A stretch of 64,000 nucleotides of DNA from Membranipora membranacea (taxonomy: Eukaryota > Bryozoa > Gymnolaemata > Cheilostomatida > Membraniporidae), in NCBI GenBank assembly GCA_914767715.1, contig OU612066.1, positions 35,626,283-35,690,282 on the forward strand, given 5' to 3'. Within the stretch, counting starts at the first letter, position 1; each line of letters begins with the position of its first letter. The notes under the pieces were generated by a model, which had not been told where the DNA came from, searched no databases, and was given only the letters and a program-made list of their open reading frames with translations. The translations under genes and the position numbers were made by a program. Shown here piece by piece: positions 47,552 through 60,733 of this stretch.

Positions 47552-50500
47552 CTTACTGAAAGAGGAGAAAAGGGAACATGAAGGACAACTCTGCAATCTC
47601 GAAGATAGCTCGAAGTTTTGAGAAAGGTCTCGATAACCTTGAAGGGGACAAGATTTCACCACCATCAAGTAGCAAACCTGACAGGCGAGCCCCTAGTCTT
47701 CAGGACCTGTCTCAGGTATATGGAGGCACTCTGAAGAGGAACCGCGGGTCTACCGAGAAGTCTCCCATCGACGCAGAGCCAAAGTATGCTACTCTTGGGC
47801 GCGTGAGGAAAGAGAAGGATGCATTCAGCAGTCCCCATGTAAACTTGGGTGAGTCAACAATTATTTATCTCTTTCAGTTTCACGTTGACAGTGGGTTAAG
47901 GTTAAACCAAGTGTATCACTTGCATACACTTTTCCATTTCCATGACGCTTAATGGGTATTGGAATTATTTGTGTGTGAAGGCAGGGAGGGTGTAGGGTCC
48001 ATTACTGATTGAATTACAGCATAAGCTCTGATGCTCCTGTTTGTTATTTCTGAATGTATAGCTAAGGTAATTCGAGAATAAACATTAACACTAACTAAGA
48101 CCAATAATTAACATGGCTTCCTCTTTATTGGTCAGATAACGAGATTTTTATCACCAACCTTTGGATTGCCTAGATCCAAGTTTAAATCAATCATCATGTC
48201 AAACCAAGTATTCTGTCACCTCGCATTCCTCTAACCTTGTACCAAAGGTAGATAAAGCACAGCTGTAAATCAAATTTGAGCCTGCATGGTAAAGCAAATT
48301 TTTGTTTAAATTTGTGCAAACCCAAGCATAAAGTTTGATATATCCAGGTTGGATCTACAATATTCAGCTTGTCATAGATTAATATCGTCGGACGGTTAGG
48401 GGGAAAGAGTCTGGGGGAACTCAGATTAATACATTGTAGTAATAAATATCAGGCGGCAGCTCAAATCTTTTGGATTGCGGTGCCTCAATCCTGGTGTCAG
48501 GCAGTTGATCTTAATGGTTTGTTGTGCGCCACCGTATACACTGACAGGTTGCCCCCTTGGCCCACCCAGATCTCATCCATACCTTGATGAGCACCCAGTG
48601 GTGGATTTTTACGTAACAATAGAATGGCTGGTGTCTGAGACATACTGTCAAGTTGAACTCTACACAGCGGTCAGCCAGACTTTTTGCCTGCACAAGTAAT
48701 AACAAATATAGCATCCCTACAGCTTATGAATCACTTTTGATGAAAGATTATGTTGTGATTTATGGGGTTATTAGAAGATTATATTAATCCACACAGAATA
48801 TAATCGCCCAAGAAAGCTGTTAAGTTATACACCTTTCCTGCATAATTATCTGAGGTTGAGTCAACATCAGTTGTTTATATTTCTTCAATCATCTGGAGGG
48901 ATAGAATCGGATTCATGCAACAGTATGGCAACTAAAAGGACCAACAATAAATTGACGTTGTTGATCTGATCATTGTTGTGGTTGATACAAAAGCGCTTTT
49001 ACCACTTTCTTGCTATGTTAGACTGCGAGGCTCTGGTATTAAAAAGCAATTATCAGAGTTGGCTTTGTAATCTTTTAATTTGCTATTTTTACATCCATCT
49101 AAGGCAACTTCTCTTCTCTTCATGTGCAACGACAGACAGGCACTTTGTGACCTTACTCTAAAAGTCCTGCACCTCAATATAGAGAATGTAATGGGGATGA
49201 ACCTTGCCATGGTTGTCTTGTGTTGTTGGGTTACATAAGAATTCAGTTTCAACAAGGAGTTATCCTTGGTTTCAGCCACATTGGTCAATCAATGCAGATC
49301 TGAATACAACAAACAAAGAAGGGGGAAACCATAACTCCTGAAGCATATGGCATCATCCCCTTGGCCTAGGACATTACTTGTTTTTTCTGTGGCGAAAATT
49401 AGAGTGAACTCGATATTCTGGATTATGCTCACACATTCCCATCAATCATATGAGGCTATCATGTCTGGAACATGATTGATGCATCTCACATCAGAGCGGA
49501 ATTTCAAGTTTAAATTTTTTAAAGAATTAAACTCATGTGGTGGCTAGTATATAATGAGGAATATTGAAATGATATTTGATCCCAGAGACAAGGTCTTCAT
49601 TCAGAGGATGATCCCTGTTCGAAATTTTGACACACGGTAGCATATAATATGCATATTGGATAACAGGATCAAGGATCTAGGCATAAACAATATATTTAAT
49701 GCAGCTGCAAAGTGTGGTCAATGTCTCATTCGTGTTTGAGCAGGGCAGCCTTCCCTCTTCCATGATTGTCTGTACCCAACAGCCACGTCCCTTTTGTTAT
49801 AATTTGAAGTCGTTGTGCATCTAGTGTGGGAGCGGGGCACCAAAGTTTTGGAGATGAGTTGGGTCTTGACACAAGGACCCGAGAATTAATAGACGAATGA
49901 TGATAGAGAAATTATTCGGTATGCTGAGATAAGTCTAAATCATAAGCCCAATAAGTATATACTTCCTTACATGTCAATGGTAATGAACAGTTGAAATCAA
50001 CCTTTGGCAATTGACCCCAAAACAATAAGCTGCTTTAATCTATCTACCAAAGATTATGGTGGATACAAGGGATGGAAATCCTTGATCTATCTTCTTTTTT
50101 TAGAGTTGTCCCCTTTTATTTACAGTGGATATAACCATAGAGTTATTATATAATAACTCTATGGATATAACTCTCAGATTATGCTGTTGTGTACGCCATC
50201 GAAACTTGTTGCTGACCATTCTCTTCGCATTATATTTAGAAGTCATTTTTTGGTTGGTGACTGCATTGTGCAGTATACAATCTCGCACATTGTGTATCAA
50301 CTGTAGGCCTACACTGGGTTAAAAACTGTTTTCAAACAATAGCTGTTAATGGACATGATGACACGAGCATAAAGCATCCGTACATGATCAGTCCTCTGAA
50401 CCAATGAACTCCCTTTGTCTGAACCATAATAACAATAATCGACCTGCTCGACAAGGGATGCATTACAGCATGTCATAGTTTTCACATTACTTGAAAAACC

Positions 50501-53500
50501 TGGAAAAATACAGTACCATGATCAAAGCTAGCTGATAAAGTTGAAATTTCTTGCTTTTGCCAGTTATTAGCCAATTTTGATCTATATTACCATAGCTTAG
50601 GCTGTGAAGATAATCTTCACTTTTTTGTATGCAATGTGTAAATTTCACATAAATTTTAACCCCATAACCCTTCTTCCTTTGCCGTTAAATTGGCCAGAAT
50701 GTCTCGGCAAGATAGGTTTTGTTTGTCTTTGCTAACTGTCATCGCATGGTAATATGGTATTTACTAGTCAACAGTTGAGCCTCTCTTTCAGCGATCAGGC
50801 TTTTCAAGTTAGCTAGAGGAGGTAGTCAAAGCAAGGAGTCTCATCGAGTGGTCAAAGTTGAGTTATGGTAATCTTTCAACATATACTGTAGAATGGGTTT
50901 AAAATACACTATAATATTTAACTTTTTTGTGCCAAAAATGGTTCTTAAACTTTTAAAGAAAATATTATTTAACTATTGACTTGGCTTCATCAATTAATTT
51001 TTACTATTGACCTGACCTCAACAATTTATTTCTACTAGGTTTTCATGTTGCTAGATAAGTGCGAGCACAAAACAGCTGCTGCTTACAAGAATTATGTGCT
51101 CATGTCAGGAGGGTAGACAACTCCAGTCATAATATACCAGTGTGAGAGCAAGCAACTCCCTGACATTAAATAAATGTTGTCAAGAATGATTATATTATTG
51201 ATTTTTTTATTGGTTTTTATTTTAACTATTCTATTGAGGTCATTAATATCGTTAACAAATATTTCGATAATGAAACCCATTTTACAGTAGATAATCCATA
51301 AATTCATTGATATTGTGAGAGTTGTGTGCACATCTCAGAACCACTGGCCATTAACCTTTTGACCTTTCATCTATTTTCACCATGCACATGTTGTAGTCCG
51401 AGAACCTTCATGCAGGTAGTAAATTACACAGAAAACCATGACATATTTTAATTTTCTTGTATAGATATCATAGCCTGTAGGAAATTGAGCCAAACAAAAA
51501 AGAAAAAGTTTGACAGAAGGTTCACTGATAGTTTTTCTTAGGTCACCAAACAATCTAGAGGCTGGTCTCTTGCTAATCTACAACATCAACCCTTCGGATT
51601 TAACTACCGTGTCACCTCCTTCCTGATCATTATGCCTCGACAAATGGGTAGGTTAAACTAAGAGAGAAACCTGCTTGCGCCTCAATAGACTCCCTGCTCA
51701 CACTTACCTACCTGAAGACACAAAGTCCATATTATTCTTTGTATGATAGTAGTAGTAGTATGCCATTATTGTGCATGACTCGGGTGAGTATTTCGCACAG
51801 TTTAAAAGATGTAGGCTAGTAATCAACTGCTTGGCTATTAGGCCCTTAGATGATCGGTCGGATTTGCTGTATCATAAACATAAAACACAAACAACTGGCT
51901 AGACTGTTGAACCTTTTTGGCTGAAACGACCTGTTTTCATCCCGCCAAGGAATCCTTGTTCCCTCTATGCAGTGCATCTATACCCATGCTTAATTCTAAC
52001 CATACCTCTGATTAGTACATCTCTACCGAAAATTCGATCCATTTGCTTCTTTCATACTGCATGTTTCCAAACTTGCTATGGCTACAGCCACTGGTACTTC
52101 CTTATGGCGATCCTATTTCACTTACCAGTCTTTCCTATGTATATATTGTTGCACCGTGTCTGGGCTCTTTAAATCATTTCTTTTAGCCATTGCCAATTTT
52201 TATTCTGCATTTCCTCGTCAATATGAAATATATCTCCATTCATAAGACAGGTAAACTGCCAAATTCATGTCATATGTCCCATTTTTTGGGTTGTGTCGTC
52301 ACCCACCCATGGTGATTTAATTTTGCTACTGCCAGTGGGGCTAGGCCGCAGGCAGGTTATGTATAAAATACAGGGACTTTTCCAGCAGCTAGATGAGTCA
52401 TACATTTGGGATAATGAAGGCACAGCTGCAGCTAATGGTCCACATTTCCTGATCATCTTCCAACATGAAGACTTTAATCCATCTTCTTTGAGATCATACC
52501 AGCTCAGTCACCCACTCAAAAACCTGGTCTAATAGTATAATATTGCGTGATAAATAATTGCTACAAATCATTAAAAAGATAAGCGGGATAAAATAATTTC
52601 CAAAATTTTTATGGTAATAGCTTTAGATTGTGGAAGACAGTTCCAGCTTCGCATGTTCATTATCCATTGTTCTAGTCGTTGTATCTGCATTTAGATCACT
52701 TTTTTTTCGCTCTCATCACATTTGGTTACAATGTAACATATAGGCTGACGACAATCAGTTGAGGTCATCTATGACACAAACACGCAAGTACCAGTTCTGA
52801 TATTATGGTAATGTCCTTCTATTTATGTCACCCCTCTCATCTTTTTCGGTTGTGAGTTTTCTTCTTGAGACGAGAGCCTTTGTTGAGATGAGAGCCTTTG
52901 TACTTTCACTCACACTCGTGTCTTTTCTGATGGTTGCCTTACCTTGATTGACAATTTACTGTAACTTTTCAAAAGAAAAAAAATGCATATAAACACCAGT
53001 GTGCATAGAGGAACATGTATTTGGTACATCAAATCTCACTAGTATACCATTGAGACTCACAAGGGCGTATATAATTATAATATCTGCAAGGCATGGTTGA
53101 TTGTTTTGGAAAGTTATTCCACCATTGATAAGTAGGGTAATGTCGGCCATTTGGGGCTTCTAACCACTGCCTCAAGTCTAGTGAAACAAGATAGTGACTG
53201 TATCAACCATATCAGATATCACTGTTACCAGGTGATCGCTAAATAACATGATATTTACTCGGGTTCCCCCAAGAAATGATTGAGGAAGCACAGATCAGCT
53301 CATACTAACTTATACTAAACTTTCATGCTCAGTGATAATTCTTAGTGATCTGAAAGCTTAGTTCGATTGAGATGTCTGATTACATTATATATCAGGTGTT
53401 GAAAGAAGCAAATCTAAACGATATCTGTGGTTGGTTATTACAGAATGATTACTGTCATTAGTCTGTACTTGCTCCTAAATACCCCTACTATTTGCTGCTG

Positions 53501-55127
53501 AAAGACAATTTAACTACCATGTAACCACTAGATGAAGCAACTTCTCATGTATCTGTGATGGTCGATTGATTCGCAGATTTATCCACTTGTAATTTCTAAT
53601 TGAGGCCTCAAGAATTGGGATTACACCACTGGTGTATTCCAAAGTTGGTCACTTGCAAAATGCTGTCACTCCCAGCCATTATAATACTGTGTAACAGCTA
53701 ACACTTACTATCTGACCGTGGGTACATTCAACTAGTAATCCACAACCACCACTAGAGTATGCTTCATCTGTTTAAATGATACAATATACTCAGTGGAGTG
53801 TTACAAAATCTAATTTTGCTATCGTGTAATCAACAGCTTCCTGTTCTTGCCAAACTTCTAACAATCGTCGATGGACAGTGACCCCATCTTCACTAGCTGT
53901 CACAGTCAGTGATGATTGTGATGTCAAATCAATGACTAATCATATCACTTACTTCTCTGTCTGTCACTAAACCCTCATGGTGCCACCATCATTTCTCTGC
54001 AACAATTTCAAAATCTACAAGCAAATTAGTCACCAAACTAAAATTTATTTGCGTTATGCCACTCCTCTCAAACCACAGAACATTAGATTGTCATGTTCGA
54101 TTAGTTCCTGTAGCTCGGTATTGTGCTTGTGAATATAATTACACAGTCAATTAGGCTAGCAAAAATATCACAATTAGTAGCTCATCCCAATAAAAATGAC
54201 TCAGCGTTGATTTATTGCCTGTATTAAAATTCAATGTTTGTCTTTGGTCTAAAAAAGTGCTCAGCATACAATGCCTCTTAGCCCCATCATCCAGTCTTTG
54301 TTCAAGGGGGCCGGGGGGGGGGGGGGGGGGGGGGATTCATGGGAATATCTCAAATCATACTTTTTTTCCTCCAGTTGGTAAGTAAGTACGCTTTTGTGTA
54401 TTTGGGTATTTGTGAGTTCTCATCAAGGATTGTTCTCCGATAGCAATAGGACTGGCATCTGTCTCTTAGACTCCTATGAATAAGTCAGTAACTATCTGTG
54501 ACTTCACAGAAAGAAACACATTGTCCTGCATGACTGTAGTTTGTACCACCTAACAATTTGGTAACTAATAATGGCCTATTGTGATAGATAGCAAGCAGAT
54601 GGCAACTCATGTAACTTCACTGCATTTTACTTCCTGTAAATTGTATTTGTTCAAGTTTGTCCCTGTCTATTGCACTTCAGTCCTTGTAAAGCTGCACCTG
54701 TGGTGTGAGTTCTAGACTACAACGGATAAAATGAACTAGCTGGGAAGCTCTCCAACTTTTTGCACGAGCTTTGTAATGCAACAGTCATAATATGATGTGA
54801 CCAAAGCATATCTTCACGAATGATTTAGGCTGCTGGGATAGCTGGTTGTAGTTTTTCATTATCAACCACCTTAGGGATAGTAGTTGATATTGAAATGGTA
54901 GTACTAGCTATCCCAGCACAGAGTGATGTGTTCAATATGCTCTGATGTCGAATCCCTAAAATTGATACAGTAACAGTTTCCAGGCTGATGTATGAACCAT
55001 GATAATCAGTGAGTTAGACAGTCTTGCTCTCCTATGATATGTTATTGTGTGTATTATAATATTGTTTTTTCTTTCTGTTACAGTAAGTACACATGAACAG
55101 AGAATAGGCAAACCAAACAAAGCCACC
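47552..55127 (+). CDS. 5' exons of an unrecognised gene (basic, Ser/Pro-rich N-terminus)
   Basis: An exon starts after an acceptor at 47550-47551, has an ATG at 47578 and ends at 47848 with the donor GTGAGT (phase 1). It encodes 90 residues, including SKIARSFEKGLDNLE, RRAPSLQDLSQVYGGTLKR and EPKYATLGRVRKEKD. These are low-complexity, charged and probably disordered. A second exon at 55084-55127 (acceptor CTGTTACAG, donor GTGAGT) continues the frame as VSTHEQRIGKPNKAT and leaves phase 0. Phase 0 is also the exit phase of the first-exon candidates at 58439 and 60302, so all three could feed the same downstream exons beyond the window. I do not recognise the protein. The style suggests a cytoskeletal or signalling scaffold, but this is only an impression. 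Confidence 0.45.
50135..50164. repeat. 30-bp perfect palindrome flanked by direct repeats
   Basis: CCATAGAGTTATTAT is followed directly by its exact reverse complement. GGATATAAC lies on both sides (50127-50135 and 50163-50171). Confidence 0.95.
50792..51116 (+). CDS. Possible alternative exons of the unrecognised gene
   Basis: A block after a strong acceptor (CTCTCTTTCAG, ending at 50791) is open only in phase 1, which matches the donor phase of the 47578 exon. It reads IRLFKLARGGSQSKESHR and onward to about 50856. A second block after TTTCTACTAG (51039-51116) reads FMLLDKCEHKTAAAYKNYV and ends in TAG. The donor between them (AAA/GTTGAG) is weak, and the better donor at 50873 gives the wrong phase. 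It may be an alternative short 3' end or chance. Confidence 0.22.
51117..55083. other. Intron-like stretch, no exon supported
   Basis: AT-rich DNA. A run of 22 G lies at 54313-54334. No other feature was identified. Confidence 0.45.
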
Positions 55128-58100
55128 GTGAGTTGTCTTATATAAATTTATGCTTCTGTACAGTAATATAAACTCAGAATAATAAGGAAGATGTAAGTGT
55201 GAATGAGGAGTGAGAGTCATAAGTGGTGTTTCAGCTTCGATGTTGTGTTAGTGACATTTCATGGTTGAGGATCCACAGTGAAATGTCACTTGGAGACAGC
55301 ACATTATCAAAAGTTATAATGTGACATTAATATCCCTATGATATAATTATTAATATGGTTTAATATGGTTATAGATTTAGTATGACACTAGTATGATAAT
55401 AGTCTGAGCCCAGAGACTTTAGCCCACACCCGATGCCCCCCCCCCCCCGGCGAGGGATAGTAGTATTCCTTAGCCATAATATAACATCCACGTCCACCCC
55501 CTATATCTGAAGGATGCTGCCCGGAACCAATTTTTATTCGTTAGAGAAGATTGAAAGTGGAAGTTGTGACTTTGAATTCCTCAGATAATATAACCGGCTA
55601 CAGTACTTCCCTCTGTGGACTAACTTGCTCATCGAGTCGGTGCGTGCGGTGTAGGATTCACAGACTTATAATGACCTGTCTGAAAGACCAGCTATATTAT
55701 CTAACTCTAGAAATGTGATACAGGAAATTCATTCCATCTGCCAAGCTAATGATGCCCTTAGCACTGACAGTTAATATTATGTTATCTGGAATGTGCGGAT
55801 CTACCATGCTTCACAAATTTATGTCTGGTAATGCAAAACCCAATTCAGCGTAAAAAAAAAAGATTCCTAGGATAGCAATTTAAAATGTTGTCATGTAACA
55901 AGTGATTGATGGATACGTGACCTAAATTACAGTACTCCTGGCTGGCTTCAGTCAGCCACTAAAAAGTGATCAGTTGGTGGGGATCGACTCCTGGTATGAC
56001 AAACCAGCAATGTGCTCAAACATTTAATTAGAGATTCTACATTATAACCTCCAAAAATTCGGGTATATCCTGTTTGTTTTGGTGAAACTTTTGATTGATT
56101 TGCAAACCTGAGAACTGGGAATTATTTCATCTAAACAGACATGCCCATTATAGGTTATTGGATGTTATATGGTTATTAGTTAATGGAATGAAGTTTTATC
56201 GCCCAATTGGTTGCAGGTGGGTGGATGTTTTTTAAAAAACCGTTGCCCCAATAAGCACAAAAAATGTGAAATTAGACCACACCCTGCACTGATATGACCA
56301 AAGATACCAAATTACTAATGTGAAATATGTGACATCAATTTTAAGGTATTGGGTAGAGGCCTCAAATGCTAATTTGTTGAACGATTATTTTCTGTGGGGT
56401 ATTCTGGTTCTGTGTAGAGCGATGTGGGTTTAATGCTCGAGCTTAGCAGCTGTATTCTTGGGCTGAAAAGGATTTCCGGTGATTTTATTTTGCCACATCT
56501 AGATTTGGCCCCTTGGCAGCCATGGTATTTCAAGTTACGATGTTAAATGATCACAAGTATAACATTACCAAATAAAAACCCTTCATTTCGATTTCAAATC
56601 ATAAATTGTGCAGCGATTGAAGTACCCTTCACTCCCGGGGCTCGGAATAAAATTAGAGAGACACAATTCTAGGAGGTCCACTATTTCCTCAAATTGATGG
56701 TTAGACAGGACAGGTTGGCTTGTGGGGCCTAGTCAATGTTTACCAATATTACTCTTAGATAATTAGATGTAATAAGCACATTCATGTCATCTCAGGTGAA
56801 GGCTGATGACTTAGCATATAAGAATATTTTATGACATTTAGTTCATTGTTGAACATGTAATTGGCGGTGTTAGCTTATGGCATCAACATTTACGGATGAG
56901 GGTCTAATTTTCTTGTAATGATATATTGTGTTTTGTTGTATTCGATCTGTCGGAACTATTTAAAGAGCCATTTAAGACTATCTCTCGACGTGGCAAAACT
57001 TTGAAAGTTGGTAACATACTGGTATGCTGCTGTGTTACGTGCAGTGTTTTGCTGTACCCTGGTCTGTATAACATTAGTATTGTCAGGATGACCAAGAGGA
57101 TGCAGTTTTCACATTCTCGGGTTGTCAGGTCATGGGACCTAGAATTCACTTCTCATATGGGCCCCTATCATATGACAAAATCTGTAGTGTCTGGTTGCTG
57201 TTGATGTATCTCATTATGTGCTCTCTCGATAGTGAGGTATAAAGCTGCCCTGTCTACACACACTTGTTGCTATGTGGCACCTTCTTCCCATGTCTCTATC
57301 ATTTTGAGTGATGGAAGTTGTGCTCCCATCTCGAACTGGTGACCTGTTTACATGAGTAATCCACAGGGCTACCAGAGGACCTTACTTTCTACCTACTCTC
57401 AGGGGTTGTGGTACTTGATTGATGCTGAGTCTGTTACCTGTATAATAGTCTTTGTAGTGAAGTTTACCGGAACATCTGGAAGGTGACAAGAATTTATAAT
57501 GGTGAAAAAAATTATGGGATACAGCTGTCATTTTGGATGAATTGTTTTGTGTTATTGATATTTTAGGCTTTGTAGTATTCTTTGATCTCATATTTTTGCT
57601 TTGTCCTGAAGAGTTTGGACGTTTTAAAGTAGGTTACTCCAAGTCCCTGTAACTGTAGAGGAGCTTTCTATCTACTGTGTCTGGCAAACAATTCTCATAT
57701 GAACAGATGGAGGGGCAGATGTTGGATGGATGCTCTGTAGAATATCGAACATTGTTGTCTAGGTTTTCCATCTCCACGGCTACCAATATCATTTGCCAAA
57801 AACTTAAAAAACTAAGATTTTAAATAGGACATCAGTGGGCTCGACTGTATAAGGCGACATTTGCCTTTTATTATGTTATTAATTATTGTGGCTTTGATGT
57901 GTCTATTTCTTGACATAGATAACTGTAGCGAGGTATTTCTGTAATTGACACCGGCAGAATAGTAGATAAGGTGACATTTGTCATGTTATTCTAGACTTCA
58001 TTTGTCATAAAGTTATTCTAGACCTGCAGGCTTTGAGTGTGGCTCAAGTTAAGATTTTAACAGCCTTTGCGTTTTAAGTATCACTTTGGTTAGCATACAG

Positions 58101-58438
58101 TTCATCAATTCAACTTCAATCTATGTACAGCTAGAGTTTTATTCAATGGTTATGCGTGCTAAATGACAGTTCATACAGAAAAAGACTGTAGTGTTTGCTT
58201 ATATTTAGTGAATGTGTACAAAGCCTTGAGAGAGATAACAATCATCACTGACTGACAGACAGACCACTCACAAGTAATAACACTGCACAGTGATTATTAC
58301 AGTCACCGGAAACACCACCGAGTCACTGCAGCTCTATCTTATACAAACCTCAGCTCAGCCTGTATTTGAACAAGGCTGTGTTTAGGCGCTCTCTACTATA
58401 TCAGGTTGAGTTGTAACCTTGTTGGATTTTGAGTGATC
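55128..58438. other. Intron-like stretch with a SINE relic
   Basis: AT-rich, with a run of 13 C at 55436-55448 and a tRNA-like SINE head at 57315-57382 on the minus strand. No coding exon was supported. Confidence 0.45.
57315..57382 (-). repeat. tRNA-derived SINE head
   Basis: On the minus strand a polymerase III A-box-like TGGTAGCCCTGTGGA is followed about 25-30 nt later by a B-box-like AGTTCGAGATGG. This is the usual internal promoter layout of a tRNA-derived SINE. No intact tRNA fold is visible. Confidence 0.5.
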
Positions 58439-58549
58439 ATGAGGCGAGGACCGAGGACTGCACTAGGCTACTCTGCCAGCTACTCGGAGAGACCGGCGGA
58501 CAATGGCAGCAGTAGTAACGTCGTCGGGCTCAGCTCCTACAGAGACAGA
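58439..58549 (+). CDS. Candidate alternative first coding exon
   Basis: An ATG at 58439 opens 37 codons rich in Arg, Ser and Tyr (TALGYSASYSERPADNGSS) ending in a phase-0 donor (GACAGA/GTATGT). The local sequence is more GC-rich than the flanks. The exit phase equals that of the exons at 55084 and 60302. The protein is unrecognised; it could be a separate gene start or an alternative promoter of the 47.6-kb gene. Confidence 0.4.
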
Positions 58550-60301
58550 GTATGTACTGTGTAATGTTCTCTGTTCATATTTAAACTTTTTAAAAATTGA
58601 ATTCACACCTTTGTAAGAGCGCTGAGATGAGATACTGATGTCAAAACATCATGTGGATATTTATGTTAGGTGAGGTTTGACAAATGGAACAGATGGCACA
58701 GCAGGATGCGAAATGGTTGTGTGTGTGCTCATAGCCTATGTCAGCATGTTTCAGATGCAGTGCTATCTAGACCCAACATACTCTGCTTGACCTATTCATG
58801 ATAGTTTGTCTAGTTGGACGCTTTCTGTGTTGGGATGGAGATTGTAGTGATTTTAGTGACTTCTAAAGGGGTTGGTATTCCGCCATTAATTAACAGGGTT
58901 AGATGCATCAGCCCACTGTATACTGTTTAACGTTGTTTGTGTGCAAAATAGGAGTCCAATAAATTAATTAACTTTTTGCTTCAAAAATAGAATTCTGAAT
59001 CAGACCCTGTTGTGCAACAATTATGATAGTGGGAGTTGGGTATTTATTGTAGGTGGTCTGGCCTACCTTTAGCCTTGCCGATAGTTGATATGATATTTTA
59101 TACCGAGTTGTATAATTACCCTCTCGATAAAACTGGGTTACCTGATCTTCTAGTCAGTATTTTCACTCTTTCAAACGAAGTTGCGATCTAGCTGTGTCTA
59201 TTAGTATCTTTGGCTGTGCTACGGATTATATATTATCACACATTTGCTTTGTTTGTTTTTGATAATTATGGGCTTTAACTTGTGTGCTAGTGTGCATAAT
59301 TACTGGAATCATCGAGGATATGTCTAGTTTGAAGTTTGTTATCACCGTTTATTTCAAAATGATGCCCTTACTGGGCTACACCCGGGCTGGACTTAGATGT
59401 TTGTCTGCATGCTCAAGATATGCAACCAATAAGTGAGATGTGCAACACTAACTGCTGGCGATCTATTCTATGTCAACGTTGATGGAGCTTAATAGTTGTG
59501 GCATATATAGAAGCGACATAGTAGATAACTACTGTCTTTGGTTGTAGTGTTATATTCATATTCAGCATCCCACTACATCTGGTAGTACCTGTTGACACCA
59601 TTCCAGTTGTTTGTTTGTTGTGATTCTATGATATCACAGGATTGTTAAGGAATGTACAAAACATAGATATTATGTCATTTCTATGAATGAAATATAATGT
59701 TGCAATACATGCAAGCGGAATTAGGAATCAATCTCTGATTCATTGCTATGTTTTGTAATGTAACTGTCAAACTAAATGATTTATTGCTCTCATACCTATG
59801 CTACTACTAACAATTAGAATGATCAGTGTAAATTCAAATAATATATTTTGAATTGTCTCAATATTTAGATAATGCTAGTTTGACCTTGTTGGTCTTCGAT
59901 ATCCAAGTTGTTGATAGCAGGACAACATCGTCTTTCATGCTGTTGTTGAGCAATCCTGATGTCGGTTCACTGGAAGAGTAGTTGTGTTCTCTTGGACATT
60001 TTAATGCAGATGATTATAAGTTGTCCACACCTGTGTGTTTGATGGGCGGTGCTTAGCGGTGCACTGATTCATAACTAGGCCGCACTCAGGAAGATGTTAT
60101 TTTTGTAACGTTACAAATTTAGAGTATAAACACAGCGTTATAGAGCGGCGAGCACATGTACTACACAGCACCTGCATCTGATTGTCAAGTCATCGAGTGG
60201 GAAATTATATACAACAGCTTTGTATCTGATAGAGGCTTTGTTTCAGTGTGTATAATTTACGGAGATCGCAGATAGATTTTGTTTGCGTGAATTGTTAGAC
60301 A

Positions 60302-60733
60302 ATGGCCAGCGCTAGTAAGAGGCTCAATGAAAGGCTAGCTAAATATAACCATCTATATGATGATGAGGAGTTGAATTCATCATCGGCTGACGGCAGCGTA
60401 TCATCAGACATGGCTGACTCTCCTGCCGCTTCTGTAACTCTTAACGGAACAGCTGACACAAACGGAGAGGAAAACTCTAACGAAAATAACAACATCATCG
60501 TGCCGGAAACTTTACCTGTGAAAAAAATCATGGAGAGCGTAAGTGTGCATGTAAATGGCGAGCAGGCTGTTGTTGATTCGTCGGAATCGTCTCCCAGTGT
60601 TAACCATAGTAATGCAGGCATGCGTTTATCTTCTGCTAATTGTAATGGGGCTGATGCTGCCAGTGCTGCTAATGGTGGTTTGCAGATAACTATCAACTCT
60701 TCTTCAACCGCTGACCAAACTAACAATCAACAT
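60302..60733 (+). CDS. Candidate first coding exon, Ser/Asn-rich acidic protein
   Basis: An ATG at 60302 (context ACAATGG) opens 144 codons ending in a phase-0 donor (CAT/GTAAGT). It starts with a basic helical stretch (ASKRLNERLAKYNHLYDDEE) and continues as a Ser/Asn/Ala/Glu-rich, probably disordered region (NGEENSNENNN, ANGGLQITINSSS). Codon-level composition and open length are clearly above background. The product is unrecognised and its downstream exons were not found in the window. It may be an alternative start of the gene at 47.6 kb. Confidence 0.6.
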
